A DNA stretch of 64,000 nt from Rhizobiaceae bacterium (GCA_019635755.1 JAHBYW010000003.1:186001-250000); one strand, 5' to 3'; counted from the stretch's first letter, positions 8,026-17,150 are shown. Numbers and translations are program-made. The notes: a model not told the origin generated them from the letters alone.

Positions 8026-8418
8026 CTACCGGATCAGCGCCTTCTCGGTCACCGGCTGCCAGTCGAAATAGGAGCGCGCGGCGCTGATGCGGCCCTGCGC
8101 GTCGATGTCCGACACCAGGACGCCGCGGTTGACGTAGTCCATCTCGTCGGAGGTGTTGGTGTACTCGATCATCTCGACCCCGCTGGCGAACGCGATCTTC
8201 GAGACCTTGTAGTTCACCTTGAAATTCCACCGGGTCATGATGCCGGTGAAGTAGGCGACGATTTCCGTGCGTCCGGAATAGGTCCTGCGCCTGCCGTCGG
8301 GCCCCAGCCCCAGCCAGGTCGCGTCGTCGCGGAAACGGCTCAGCGCGTGCTCGATGCTGCCCTGATTCAAGCCTTCGAAAAAGCTCAGCGAAACGGCCCG
8401 TGCGGAATCCTTGCTCAC
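8026..8418 (-). CDS. NTF2/SnoaL-like protein (second of three)
   Basis: This is a 130-residue NTF2-fold protein: an N-terminal helix VSLSFFEGLNQGSIEHALSR, then DDATWLGLG, GRTEIVAYFTGI, and a late strand containing GRISAARSYFDW, all typical of the limonene-epoxide-hydrolase/ketosteroid-isomerase-like superfamily. The start codon is GTG at 8418, with GAGGA 8 nt upstream. It follows the acyl-CoA ligase gene by 25 nt on the same strand and is probably co-transcribed. A catalytic role on a ring or epoxide intermediate is possible, but no active-site assignment is safe. Confidence 0.75.
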   Translation of the reverse strand: MSKDSARAVSLSFFEGLNQGSIEHALSRFRDDATWLGLGPDGRRRTYSGRTEIVAYFTGIMTRWNFKVNYKVSKIAFASGVEMIEYTNTSDEMDYVNRGVLVSDIDAQGRISAARSYFDWQPVTEKALIR

Positions 8419-8443
8419 GTCATTGTCCTCGTCGTTGGCTGCC

Positions 8444-10069
8444 TCATGCGGGCAGCATTTCCTTCAGCCGGCCCTTCTGCACCTTCGTCGCCGACATCGG
8501 CCACTCGGTGACGAAGACGACCTGGCGCGGAACCTTGTAGCTGGCGATGCTGCCCCGGCAGAACGCGATGATGTCGTCCTCGGAAGCCTCGGCACCGGCG
8601 TTGCGTTCGATGAAGGCGACGGGCACTTCTCCCAAGCGCTCGTCCGGCTTGCCGATCACCTGCACGAACTTCACCGCGGGATGGCTGCTCAGGAAGGATT
8701 CGACCTCGGCCGCGGCGACGTTCTCGCCGCCGACCTTCAGCATGTCCTTGATGCGGCCGAGGAAGTGGAGCCAGCCGTCGTCGTCGAACATGCCGAGATC
8801 GCCGGAGCGGACCCAGCCGCCCGGCAGCACGGCCGCGGCCGTCGCCACCGGATCCCTGTAATAGCCGCGCACGGCGCCGGCGCCACGGAAGACGATCTCC
8901 CCGCGCTCGCCAGCGGGCAGGACGGCCAGCGTCTCGGGATCGCGGATGGTGACCTCCGCGTCGCCCTGCACGCGCCCGCAGGTTCCGAGCCGCTTGTCCT
9001 CGGGATCTTCGGGCCGCGTGACGGTCAGGACACCCGAGGATTCCGTCATGCCGAACACGTTCATGGTCTTGACGTGGGCGGGCAGGAGATCGCGGAGGAC
9101 CTGCTGCGTGCCGAGCGGGCCGACGCTGACCATCGTCTTGACGAAGGCCGTCCAGCGCCCGCGGTCGTAGCGCGGCGAGCGCAGCAACGGCACCGAAAGG
9201 GCGTGGAAGACGGGATAGAGGTGGTCGACCCGCTCCCGCTCCAGCAGAGCGGCGGTGTCATCCGCCTGGAAATGCGGGCTGGAGACGATGGACGCTGCGC
9301 GCGCCATGCTGACTGTGGCGAGACCGATGCCGCCGCAATGGAAGAAGGGCAGCGGCACCCAGATCTTTTCGCCCGCCGCCAGCTTCACCGCATCGGCATA
9401 GATGCGCCAGCTGCGTTGCACGGTTGCGGCGGACAGTTCGCATGCCTTCGGCGCCGCGGTCGAGCCCGACGTGTAGATCAGCAGGCTGGTTCGCTCGCCG
9501 TCCTGTCCAGTGCGGGCACGGGCGAGCGCCTCGTCCGAAACCGGCGCGCCGCGATCCTCGACCCGGCCGACCGGCTCGAACGGCGGAAAGTCGCGATCGC
9601 CGAACAGGATCAGGCTGTTCAGCAGCGGCGCGGTCGGCGCGCCGACGCGGCCGCCGTCGCGGACCAGGCCGGGCAGGGCGTCGAGGATGAGTCGCGCCAG
9701 ATCGACGTGCTCGTCCATCGCATCGGTGGTGATGACGGCGCGTGCATCGCAGTGCGCCAGGACGGTGCCGAGTTCGTGCTGCTTGAAGCGCGCGTTCAGG
9801 AGCACGCTGGTACCGCCGGCGAGTTGCACCGCGAAATGCGCGACAAGGAACTCGGGGCAGTTGGGCATCATGATCGCGACGTGGTCGCCGGGCGCCAGCC
9901 CACCGGCGATCAAGCCGCGCGCGAGATTGGCCGAACGCTGCCGCAAGGCGGCGAACGTCAGCGACGTATCGGGAAACGTCGCGTAGGTCGCGTCGGGCCG
10001 GTCGGCCGCCCGCTGCTCCAGAAGGTCGGCGAAGGTTGCCCAGCGATTCGGATCCGAACTCGTCTCCAC
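8444..10069 (-). CDS. AMP-forming acyl-CoA ligase, second copy
   Basis: This is a 541-residue ANL-superfamily ligase. The phosphate loop reads YTSGSTAAPKACELS, in which Gly-Thr-Thr-Gly is replaced by Gly-Ser-Thr-Ala. The NVFGMTESSG motif, GRIKDMLKVGGENVAAAEVE and the C-terminal lysine segment SATKVQKGRLKE are present. The start is GTG at 10069, with only a weak upstream GGTGGTG. The CCTATC palindrome copy 2 lies 98 bp upstream, so it probably responds to the island regulator. It is distinct in sequence from the ligase at 4669, so the pathway activates more than one acid or re-activates a later intermediate. Confidence 0.87.
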   Translation of the reverse strand: METSSDPNRWATFADLLEQRAADRPDATYATFPDTSLTFAALRQRSANLARGLIAGGLAPGDHVAIMMPNCPEFLVAHFAVQLAGGTSVLLNARFKQHELGTVLAHCDARAVITTDAMDEHVDLARLILDALPGLVRDGGRVGAPTAPLLNSLILFGDRDFPPFEPVGRVEDRGAPVSDEALARARTGQDGERTSLLIYTSGSTAAPKACELSAATVQRSWRIYADAVKLAAGEKIWVPLPFFHCGGIGLATVSMARAASIVSSPHFQADDTAALLERERVDHLYPVFHALSVPLLRSPRYDRGRWTAFVKTMVSVGPLGTQQVLRDLLPAHVKTMNVFGMTESSGVLTVTRPEDPEDKRLGTCGRVQGDAEVTIRDPETLAVLPAGERGEIVFRGAGAVRGYYRDPVATAAAVLPGGWVRSGDLGMFDDDGWLHFLGRIKDMLKVGGENVAAAEVESFLSSHPAVKFVQVIGKPDERLGEVPVAFIERNAGAEASEDDIIAFCRGSIASYKVPRQVVFVTEWPMSATKVQKGRLKEMLPA

Positions 10070-10166
10070 AGGTCACCACCGCTGCCGAACATGCCGGCGT
10101 CTCGCCGCCGGCGGGACACCGCCCGCATTCGAGCGCTTCCAGTAGCGGCCGTCAAACATCCCGCCA

Positions 10167-10182
10167 CCTATCGTTCGATAGA
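10167..10182. promoter_or_regulatory. Palindromic operator CCTATC-GTTC-GATAGA (copy 2)
   Basis: The arms match 5 of 6 positions, the last base being A instead of G. It lies between the LysR stop and the GTG of the second ligase, in the right place to control the ligase and its NTF2-like partner. It is the same motif as 1798, 19281 and 22113. Confidence 0.5.
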
Positions 10183-10204
10183 GCGGCAGCCTGGGCTCCC
10201 GCCG

Positions 10205-11131
10205 TCAGTCAGGCGCCGCCCGCTCCAGCGCGAACTGCCAGAAAAGCGCAGCGGCCGGACGCTGCCCCCGGCGATGGCGGATCATCACGAGATCGCTGAA
10301 CCGGTCGGCGCCTTCCAGGCGGACGCTGCGCATCGCCCCGGCACCCGTGGCGTCGGGGATCGAGAACCATCCGACATCGATGGCGAGAATGTTGTTGAGG
10401 CTGGCGTATCGCTTGACCGACACGACGTCGCCTTCGGGCGGGCGCACCACGCTCGCGCCGATGCCGAGCAACTGCCTGAGGATCGCCGAACCCATGGCGC
10501 CGCCGTGGAAGCGGTTGATCGTCGCGATCTCCCGGCCGGCGAGATCCGCCGCGCTCACCGACGCGCGCGCGGCCAGCGGGTCGCCGGCCGGCACAAGCAG
10601 GCTGAGAGGCTTGCGGGCGATCGTCGCAACCTCGAATTCGGTGGAGCCGTCCCGGCCGATCGGCGACAGCTCCGTGCGGTCGGACGGCTCGATGGCAAGG
10701 GCCAGATCGGCCTCGCCCGATCGCACCGATTCGTAGAGGTCGTGCGGGTCGAAGGTGAGGACCCGCATGGAGATGGCGGGATGGGCACGACTGAAGAGAT
10801 CGGTCAGGTCGGTGCGTTCGTCGACGAGCGCGGAATAGTACTGCACGCCGATCCGCAGGTCGTTGGTCCGGATGTCCTTGGCGCGCTGCTGCAGCCAGTC
10901 CGTCTCCAGGACGACGCGGCGCGCGTTCACGAGCAGCGTGCGGCCTTCGAGGGTCAGCTGGACGCGGCGGCTGTTGCGCTCGAACAGCGCGAAGCCGAGC
11001 TGTCGTTCCAGTTCCTTGATGCCCGACGAGAGTGCCGGCTGCGACACGTGCAGCGCTTCCGCGGCGCGCGTGAACGAGCCGAGTTCGGCGACCTTGAGGA
11101 AGGCGCGGAAAGGGGTCGAATTGAGGTCCAG
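10205..11131 (-). CDS. LysR family regulator with apparent CTG start
   Basis: This is a 308-residue LysR protein. The winged helix-turn-helix spans about residues 18-60: FLKVAELGSFTRAAEALHVS followed by QPALSSGIKELERQLG. An effector domain with LRIGVQYYSALVDE follows. The first possible ATG/GTG/TTG in frame (GTG at 11047) would delete half of the helix-turn-helix. An in-frame TAG lies upstream, and between the two there is no ATG, GTG or TTG. CTG at 11131 stands 7 nt after GGGAGGA and gives the normal LysR length, so I call it the start. It is divergent from the dehydrogenase-importer operon at 11245, which it probably controls. Confidence 0.8.
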   Translation of the reverse strand: MDLNSTPFRAFLKVAELGSFTRAAEALHVSQPALSSGIKELERQLGFALFERNSRRVQLTLEGRTLLVNARRVVLETDWLQQRAKDIRTNDLRIGVQYYSALVDERTDLTDLFSRAHPAISMRVLTFDPHDLYESVRSGEADLALAIEPSDRTELSPIGRDGSTEFEVATIARKPLSLLVPAGDPLAARASVSAADLAGREIATINRFHGGAMGSAILRQLLGIGASVVRPPEGDVVSVKRYASLNNILAIDVGWFSIPDATGAGAMRSVRLEGADRFSDLVMIRHRRGQRPAAALFWQFALERAAPD

Positions 11132-11244
11132 GACGTGTCCTCCCGGCCCTATCTATAAGCAAAGCGAATGGGAACTCCATATCTCCAATATTGGTGTCAG
11201 CATCACGACTGCGGCATGCTTTCCCAGAAACACAAGGCTTTTGC
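11132..11244. promoter_or_regulatory. Divergent LysR / dehydrogenase promoter region
   Basis: This 113-bp gap separates two divergent units. It contains the 10-bp perfect palindrome CCAATATTGG (11185-11194), preceded by CCATATCT, which is a plausible LysR-type T-N11-A recognition region. It also holds a lone CCTATC half-site at 11148-11153 without its mirror arm. A specific operator assignment is not possible by eye. Confidence 0.4.
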
Positions 11245-12513
11245 ATGTGGTCGTTCGAGACTGACCCTACGTTCCAACGAGAACTCGATTGGATTGAAGA
11301 CTTCGTCGAACGCGAGGTCCAGCTGCTCGACGGCGTGCTCGGAAGCCAGTGGAACATCCATGACGAAGGGTTCAAGAGACTCGTCCGCCCGCTCCAGGCG
11401 ACGGTCAGGGAGCGCGGGCTTTGGGCCTGCCACCTCGGGCCCGCGCTCGGCGGCAAGGGATACGGCCAGCTCAAGCTGGCGCTGATGAACGAGGTGCTGG
11501 GCCGCTCGCGGTTCGGCCCGATCGTCTTCGGCGTTCAGGCGCCCGACACCGGCAACTCCGAAATCCTGGCGCATTTCGGCACGCCCGAGCAGAAAGAGCG
11601 CTACCTGAAGCCGCTTCTCGCCAACGAGATCGTCTCCTGCTTCGCCATGACCGAGCCGCAGGGCGGCGCCGATCCGCTGCAGATCGAGGCGACGGCGCAT
11701 CTCGAAGGCGACGAATGGGTCATCAACGGCGAGAAGTGGTTCGCAACCAGCGCCAAATATGCCGCCTTCTTCATCATCATGGTGGCAACCGAGCCGATGT
11801 CCAACGACCCGCACCGGCGCCAGTCGATGTTCATCGTGCCCGCCGAGACCAAGGGGATCGAGATCGTCCGCGACTACACCTATCTCGGCGAGAAGGAACC
11901 CGACCACGCGCACATGCGCTGGACGGACGTGCGCGTGCCGCGGGAGAACCTGCTTGGCGGCCGCGGCGACGGGTTCAGCGTCGCGCAGGTCCGGCTGGGC
12001 GGCGGCCGCCTGCACCACGCCATGCGCGCGCTCGCGGAGGCGACGAAGTGCCTCGACTACACGTGCGAGCGCGTCGTTTCGCGCTCGACGCGCGGCGAGC
12101 CGCTCTGGAAGCAGCAGTCGGTACAGCACAAGATCGCCGACGCATGGATCCAGTTGCGCCAGTTCCGCCTGCTCGTCCTTGAAACGGCGTGGCTGGCCGA
12201 TCAGAACAAGGACTGGCGGGCCATCCAGCAGAACGTCTCGGCCGTAAAGGTGATGATGTCGAAGGTGCTGCACGACATCTCGTCGATGGCCCTGCACCTG
12301 CACGGCTCGCTGGGCATCACCACCGAGATGCCCTTCGCCAACCACCTCATGAACAGCTTCATGCTCGGCCTGGCCGACGGGCCGACGGAGGTTCACAAGA
12401 ACGTCGTCGCCAAGAACCTGCTGAAGGGCACGAAGCCGAACCCGGACAGGTTCCCGTCCTATGTCGGCCATCGGGTGGCCGAACGCGCGAGGGAGCATTT
12501 CGACCTGGCCTGA
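11245..12513 (+). CDS. Acyl-CoA dehydrogenase of the ACAD10/ACAD11 type
   Basis: This is a 422-residue flavoprotein. The segment QAPDTGNSEILAHFG followed by SCFAMTEPQGG, and later GFSVAQVRLGGGRLHHAMR and LADGPTEVHKNVVAK, are hallmarks of the ACAD10/11 subgroup. As in that subgroup, the usual catalytic Glu position carries Asp (D378). Mammalian ACAD10/11 and bacterial LvaC use this domain with an APH-like kinase to turn 4-hydroxyacyl-CoA into 2-enoyl-CoA through a phosphorylated intermediate. A matching kinase gene lies at 17232-18329. I chose the ATG at 11245 (MWSFETDP) over the one at 11191. It heads an operon with the complete LIV importer and is divergent from LysR. Confidence 0.88.
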   Translation: MWSFETDPTFQRELDWIEDFVEREVQLLDGVLGSQWNIHDEGFKRLVRPLQATVRERGLWACHLGPALGGKGYGQLKLALMNEVLGRSRFGPIVFGVQAPDTGNSEILAHFGTPEQKERYLKPLLANEIVSCFAMTEPQGGADPLQIEATAHLEGDEWVINGEKWFATSAKYAAFFIIMVATEPMSNDPHRRQSMFIVPAETKGIEIVRDYTYLGEKEPDHAHMRWTDVRVPRENLLGGRGDGFSVAQVRLGGGRLHHAMRALAEATKCLDYTCERVVSRSTRGEPLWKQQSVQHKIADAWIQLRQFRLLVLETAWLADQNKDWRAIQQNVSAVKVMMSKVLHDISSMALHLHGSLGITTEMPFANHLMNSFMLGLADGPTEVHKNVVAKNLLKGTKPNPDRFPSYVGHRVAERAREHFDLA

Positions 12514-12602
12514 GCAAAGGCCTGGAGCGATGACGCGGTGGGAGTCGCGCCATCACGACACTGAAGACCAAATCGTCAACCAGCTCATCGGGAGGAATTG
12601 CG

Positions 12603-13769
12603 ATGAAGACGACCAGACGGATGCTAGTGGCGGGTGCCGCCTCGACGGCCATCCTCCTCGGAATGCCCTGGGCGCACGCGCAGGAGACCATCAACATCAC
12701 CGCGCTCGTCGAGCAGACCGGCGCCATCGCGGCGGCCGGCCAGGACATCGGCCGCGGCATCGAGATGGGCATCGACACGGTGAATGCCAGCGGCCGGCTC
12801 GGCAACTACAAGATCGTGGCCGACGTCAAGGACACGGCGAGCACCCCGGCGACGGGCGCGGCACTGGCCTCGCAGGTTGCGAGCTCCGATTCGATCGCGA
12901 TCCTCGGGCCGGCACTGTCCAGCGTCGCCATGGCGGTTGCGCCGATCGCGCAGCGTTCCGGCGTGCCGATGATCGCGATCCAGGCGAACACCGCCGGCCT
13001 CGTCGAGACGGGCGACCACGTCTACCGCCTGACCCCGCCTTTCTACACGTTCAACGGCCTGACCTATAAGTACCTCGCCCAGCAGGGCCTGAAGAAGGTC
13101 GCGCTGTCCTACATCAGCAACATCCCATCGGTGACGGGCCTGGGTCGCGACTTCGCGCCGAAGTGGATCGAGGCGAACGGCCTGGAGCTGGTCGCCGAGG
13201 AGACCATGCCGGTCAACACGACCGACTTCTCCACGACGATCGCCAAGCTCGTCGCGTCGAACCCCGACGCGATCGGCCTCTACAACCTCGACACGCAGCT
13301 GCCGGCGCTCATCAGCGGCATTCGCCGCGCCGGCTTCACGGGCCAGCTGTTCTGCTACGCCATCAGCCCGGCGACGCTGTCGGCCGTCGGCGACGCGGGC
13401 GACGGGATCGTCCTGTCGATCGACTACTCGCCCGCCCTCGACGACCCGTCGAGCGTGGAGTTCACCAAGGCGTTCGGCGAGAAGTACGGCGGCACGCCGA
13501 CGATCTACCATGCCAACGGCTACGATTCCGTGCTGTTCCTCGGCGCGGCGCTGGAGAAGGTGATCGCCGGAGGGGCCAAGCCCGACCGGGAGAACCTCCT
13601 CGCGGCGATGGCCGAGGTCGCCCAGACCGGAATCGACGGCGCCAGCGGGCATCTGCGCTTCGACAGCCAGACGCACCGCGACGCGCGCGTCGCCGGCGTG
13701 CTCGTCCAGTACAAGGGCGGCGTGCCGTCCGTGCTGCTGAAGGGTGACCCGAACGTCGAAGAGCAATAA
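12603..13769 (+). CDS. ABC transporter periplasmic substrate-binding protein, LivJ type
   Basis: This is a 388-residue periplasmic binding protein. A signal peptide (MKTTRRMLVAGAASTAILLG, ending AHAQ near residue 26) precedes a Peripla_BP_6 fold starting TINITALVEQTGAIAAAGQD. GGGAGGAATTGC gives a strong ribosome site before the ATG. It is the receptor of the complete importer that follows (permeases at 13790 and 14686, ATPases at 15561 and 16399). It differs from the binding protein at 456, so the island carries two uptake specificities. Co-transcription with the ACAD11-like gene suggests the ligand is the pathway substrate or its precursor. Confidence 0.92.
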   Translation: MKTTRRMLVAGAASTAILLGMPWAHAQETINITALVEQTGAIAAAGQDIGRGIEMGIDTVNASGRLGNYKIVADVKDTASTPATGAALASQVASSDSIAILGPALSSVAMAVAPIAQRSGVPMIAIQANTAGLVETGDHVYRLTPPFYTFNGLTYKYLAQQGLKKVALSYISNIPSVTGLGRDFAPKWIEANGLELVAEETMPVNTTDFSTTIAKLVASNPDAIGLYNLDTQLPALISGIRRAGFTGQLFCYAISPATLSAVGDAGDGIVLSIDYSPALDDPSSVEFTKAFGEKYGGTPTIYHANGYDSVLFLGAALEKVIAGGAKPDRENLLAAMAEVAQTGIDGASGHLRFDSQTHRDARVAGVLVQYKGGVPSVLLKGDPNVEEQ

Positions 13770-13789
13770 GCTTCGGCGAGGGAGTCGAG

Positions 13790-14686
13790 ATGCTGGCGGA
13801 GCAACTGCTGGTCAACGCGGCGGTCCTGGGCGCGGTTCTGACGCTGTTCGCCCTGGGACTGTCGCTGACATGGGGCGCGCTGGACGTGCTGAACCTCGCG
13901 CACGGGGCGATCTTCGTCGCCAGCGCCTGGGTGGCGACGCGGCTCGCGAACTCCGTCGAGGTGCCCTTCGTGGCATTGCTCGTGGCCGGCATGGCCGCGG
14001 GCGCCCTCCTCGCGGTCGTTGCCGAACTCATCGCGTTCCGCCCGATACGCCGGCTCATCTCGAACAAACGCCAGGCCGAGCTGTCCATGGTCGCCGCCAC
14101 GGTCGGATTCGGCTTCGTCATCGACAACCTGGTGGGGCGCGCGACATCCCACCAGGTGTTCTCCTTCCCGATCGGCGCCTTCGAGTTCCGCCAGTATGAC
14201 CTCGGCGTGTTCAAGGCGTTCAACATCGAGATCATCATCTTCGCGACGGCCATCATCGGCGCGCTTCTGCTCAACTATTGGATCATGCGGACCCGCCAGG
14301 GCATGGCGATCCGCGCCATCGCCTTCTCGCCGCGCATCGCGCCGCTGCTGGGGGTCAAGGTGGACAACATGGCCGCGCTGACCATGGCGGTGAGCGGCGC
14401 CCTGGCCGGCCTGTCCGGATCGCTGATGGTCGTGTGGACTTCCGGCATGGACATCTCCACCGGGCATTCGCTGCTGCTGCGCGCCTTCGCCATCGTCGTC
14501 CTCGGCGGCGTCGGCAGCGTCAAAGGCTGCGTGCTGGCGGCCTTCCTGCTCGCCGCGGTCGAAACCGGCATCGTCGCCGCCGGCTACGGCAGCATGCGCG
14601 ACGCGGCCGCGTTCTCGCTCATCATCCTCGTTCTGCTGTTCCGGCCGCAGGGCCTGTTCGGCACCGGCCGCGCGATGAGGGCGTGA
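13790..14686 (+). CDS. Branched-chain amino acid-type ABC permease LivH
   Basis: This is a 298-residue inner-membrane permease of the LivH family, with about eight hydrophobic segments. The conserved loop LSLTWGALDVLNLAHGA is near residues 25-41. The cytoplasmic coupling region includes RTRQGMAIRAIAFSPRIA, ahead of the C-terminal helices. GAGGGAGTCGAG precedes the ATG. Its TGA stop shares a base with the next ATG (TGATG), so translation to the LivM partner is coupled. It forms the channel together with the product of 14686-15564. Confidence 0.93.
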   Translation: MLAEQLLVNAAVLGAVLTLFALGLSLTWGALDVLNLAHGAIFVASAWVATRLANSVEVPFVALLVAGMAAGALLAVVAELIAFRPIRRLISNKRQAELSMVAATVGFGFVIDNLVGRATSHQVFSFPIGAFEFRQYDLGVFKAFNIEIIIFATAIIGALLLNYWIMRTRQGMAIRAIAFSPRIAPLLGVKVDNMAALTMAVSGALAGLSGSLMVVWTSGMDISTGHSLLLRAFAIVVLGGVGSVKGCVLAAFLLAAVETGIVAAGYGSMRDAAAFSLIILVLLFRPQGLFGTGRAMRA

Positions 14687-15564
14687 TGCTGCATTTCCTC
14701 GCATCCTGGGAAGTCTTCTTCCAGACCGTGCTGGTCAACGCGCTGCTTGCCTTCAGCGTCCAGATCGCGCTCCGCGCCGGCGTTTTCTCGCTGGCCGGCG
14801 TCGGCTGCTGGGCGATCGGCGCCTACACGCTCAGCATCCTCAACCTGCGCGGCGTGAACACGCTTGTCGCCATCGTGGCGGCCGTCGCCATCGCCTGCGT
14901 GGTCAGCTACCTGCTGTCGCTGGTGCTCGTCAGGCTGCGCGGCCTCTACCTCGGCATGGCAACCGTCGCCTTCAACCAGATGGTCGGCGTCGCCATCATT
15001 AATGGCGGCGAACTGACCGGTGGCGAGATGGGGCTCTACGGGGTCAACGCGCCGGTGACCACGCTGCAGCTCGTGATCGTGGTGGGCGTCGTCTGCCTGA
15101 TGCTATGGGCCATGGAGCGCGGCGTTCTCGGCCGCGCCTACAACATCGTGCGAGACGACGAGTCGCTGGCCGAGTCGCTGGCGATCGACACCGGAAGCCT
15201 CAGGCGCTTCGCCTTTGTGCTGTCGGGCGCCATCGGCGCGCTTGGCGGCGCGCTCAACGCCATGCTGCTCGGCATCGCCAGCCCGACCGACGCCGATTTC
15301 CCTGTCATCGTCATCGCCCTCACCATGGTGATCGTCGGCGGCTTCCACTCCTGGCGCGGCGCACTGATCGGCGCGGCGCTGATCCTGTGGCTGCCCATCG
15401 GCATCCAGTCCTTCGGCATCCGCGGCATGCACGAGTGGTGGTCGGTGGTGTACGGCGCGCTCATCCTGGGCATCGCTGTCTATTTCCCCAAGGGACTGCT
15501 GGGCGGCCTGCAGAAGCTGCGCTCTCTCGTCGACCGTCGGGCGGTACGCGAGGCCACGCCATGA
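14686..15564 (+). CDS. Branched-chain amino acid-type ABC permease LivM
   Basis: This is a 292-residue LivM-family permease, the partner of the LivH protein just upstream. The family signature LAGVGCWAIGAYTLSIL lies in the N-terminal third and the coupling helix region GRAYNIVRDDESLAESLAID at about residues 145-164. The C-terminal motif GGFHSWRGALIGAALILW is also present. The ATG overlaps the LivH stop, and its own stop overlaps the ATPase ATG by 4 nt. A longer in-frame extension upstream runs through livH in another frame and is not part of this gene. Confidence 0.93.
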   Translation: MLHFLASWEVFFQTVLVNALLAFSVQIALRAGVFSLAGVGCWAIGAYTLSILNLRGVNTLVAIVAAVAIACVVSYLLSLVLVRLRGLYLGMATVAFNQMVGVAIINGGELTGGEMGLYGVNAPVTTLQLVIVVGVVCLMLWAMERGVLGRAYNIVRDDESLAESLAIDTGSLRRFAFVLSGAIGALGGALNAMLLGIASPTDADFPVIVIALTMVIVGGFHSWRGALIGAALILWLPIGIQSFGIRGMHEWWSVVYGALILGIAVYFPKGLLGGLQKLRSLVDRRAVREATP

Positions 15565-16406
15565 CCACGGCGACGGCGCAGCGCCCATCCGCGCCGGAGC
15601 AGGCGGCCGCCGCGGCCGCACCGCTGCTGGTGCTGCGGGACGTGGTGGTCGCCTACGGCGCGGTGCTCGGCGTCGACCATGTTTCGCTCGCGGTGGGCCG
15701 GGGGCAGCTCTGCGGATTGATCGGCCCGAACGGCTCGGGGAAAAGCTCGCTGCTCGCCGCCGTGTCGCGGGTGGGCAAGCTGAGCGGCGGCAGCCTCGAG
15801 TTCGACGGCCAGGACTACAGCGCCTGGTCCGCGCACCGCGTCGCGCGGCTGGGGTTCGCGCGGTCGTTCCAGACCGTCCGCCTGCAGGAGGACCTGACCG
15901 TCCTGGAAAACGTGATGGTCGGCGCCGACAAGACGCGGCTGAGCGGCGCGACCGTCGCCACCTGGCTGTCGTCGCTCGCGTCGCGAGGCGACGAGGCGAA
16001 GAGCCGGGCCGCCGCCCTGGAGGCGCTGGACCAGGTCGGACTGGCCGACATGCGGGACCGCTTCCCGACGACACTCTCCTACGGCACGCAGCGCCGGGTG
16101 GAGATCGCGCGATGCCTGGCCAGCAAGCCGCGGCTGCTGCTGCTCGACGAGCCGACTGCCGGCATGAGCTCGGCCGAAACCGACGAGATCGCCGCGCTGC
16201 TGATGCGGCTGCGCGCCGAGGGGCTGACCCAGATCCTGGTGGCGCACGACCTGTCCATGATCCACAGCGTGACCGACCATGTCTTCGCGCTGAACTTCGG
16301 CAAGCTGGTCGCGCAGGGCCGGTCGACCGACGTCGCCAACGATCCCGTGGTTCGCGCAGCCTATATCGGGGTGGTCGAAACCGTCGAGGAGGACAGCGAT
16401 GGCTGA
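15561..16406 (+). CDS. ABC transporter ATP-binding protein LivG
   Basis: This is a 281-residue ATPase. Walker A GPNGSGKSS is at about residues 58-66, a LivG-type insert carries RSFQTVRLQEDLTVLENVM, the signature region reads LSYGTQRRVEIARCL, and Walker B is LLLLDEPTAGM. The signature LSYGTQR is the usual LivG variant of LSGGQ. The first 20 residues are an Ala-rich extension not needed for the fold. It overlaps livM by 4 nt and the next ATPase by 8 nt. The two ATPases should form a heterodimer on the cytoplasmic side of the importer. Confidence 0.93.
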   Translation: MTTATAQRPSAPEQAAAAAAPLLVLRDVVVAYGAVLGVDHVSLAVGRGQLCGLIGPNGSGKSSLLAAVSRVGKLSGGSLEFDGQDYSAWSAHRVARLGFARSFQTVRLQEDLTVLENVMVGADKTRLSGATVATWLSSLASRGDEAKSRAAALEALDQVGLADMRDRFPTTLSYGTQRRVEIARCLASKPRLLLLDEPTAGMSSAETDEIAALLMRLRAEGLTQILVAHDLSMIHSVTDHVFALNFGKLVAQGRSTDVANDPVVRAAYIGVVETVEEDSDG

Positions 16407-17148
16407 CGCGGCGCCCGTCGACGACCTCGTCGTGGAGGATCTGCACGTCCGCTACGGCAAGGTGGCCGCGGTGAACGGGGTGTCGCTGAAGGTCAGGCGC
16501 GGCGCCGTCGTCGCCGTTCTGGGCGCCAACGGCGCCGGAAAGTCCTCGACGCTGAATGCCATCGCGGGAAATCTCAGAGCCAGCATCAGCGGCCGTGTCA
16601 CCCTGCTCGGCGGGGCAGTGGCCGGACTGCGGGCCCACGCGATCGTGCAGAAGGGCATGGCCCTGGTGCCGGAGGGGCGCGAGATCATCGCACCGCTGAC
16701 GGTCGAGGAGAACCTCCTGCTCGCCGGATATGGCGGGCGGGCCGGCAGCGAAGAGCCCCGGCTGCTGGCCGACGTCTACGACATGTTCCCGATCCTGTCG
16801 GAACGGCGGCACACGCCCGGCGGCATGCTGAGCGGCGGAGAGCAGCAGATGCTGGCCTTCGGGCGCATCATCATGGTCAACCCTCAGGTCGTCCTGATGG
16901 ACGAGCCGTCGATGGGCCTGTCACCCCGCATGGTCGACTTCATCATGCGGTCCATCCGCAAGATCAGCCAGCGCGGCCTGACCATCCTGCTGGTCGAGCA
17001 GAACGCCAACGCGGCCCTGCAGATCGCCGACTATGTCTACGTCCTCGATCGCGGGCGCGTCGTGCAGGAAGGGGCGGCAGCCGACCTGCGGTCGGACACC
17101 GGCATAGCGGAGACGTTCCTCGGGCTCAAGAGCCACGCTCCGGCCTGA
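16399..17148 (+). CDS. ABC transporter ATP-binding protein LivF
   Basis: This is a 249-residue LivF-family ATPase, second nucleotide-binding subunit of the importer. Walker A GANGAGKSS, signature LSGGEQQMLAFGR and Walker B VVLMDEPSMGL are all intact, followed by the H-loop replaced in the usual LivF way by VEQN. The start ATG lies within the end of livG. It is the last gene of the unit that begins with the ACAD11-like gene. A convergent minus-strand unit (the kinase gene) ends 83 nt downstream. Confidence 0.93.
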   Translation: MADAAPVDDLVVEDLHVRYGKVAAVNGVSLKVRRGAVVAVLGANGAGKSSTLNAIAGNLRASISGRVTLLGGAVAGLRAHAIVQKGMALVPEGREIIAPLTVEENLLLAGYGGRAGSEEPRLLADVYDMFPILSERRHTPGGMLSGGEQQMLAFGRIIMVNPQVVLMDEPSMGLSPRMVDFIMRSIRKISQRGLTILLVEQNANAALQIADYVYVLDRGRVVQEGAAADLRSDTGIAETFLGLKSHAPA

Positions 17149-17150
17149 CG

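Noticed and set aside
10205-11131. Frameshifted LysR pseudogene
   Set aside because: The frame is intact through the helix-turn-helix and ends at normal length. A CTG start with a good ribosome site explains the missing ATG.
8411-11158. Very long open frame on the plus strand opposite the second ligase and the LysR gene
   Set aside because: It is antisense to two clear genes, with Arg/Ala/Gly-rich composition and no family motif. It reflects the high GC codon bias.
11148-11159. CCTATCTATAAG as a fifth copy of the island palindrome
   Set aside because: Only the first arm is present; the mirrored GATAGG arm is missing, so it is treated as a half-site at most.
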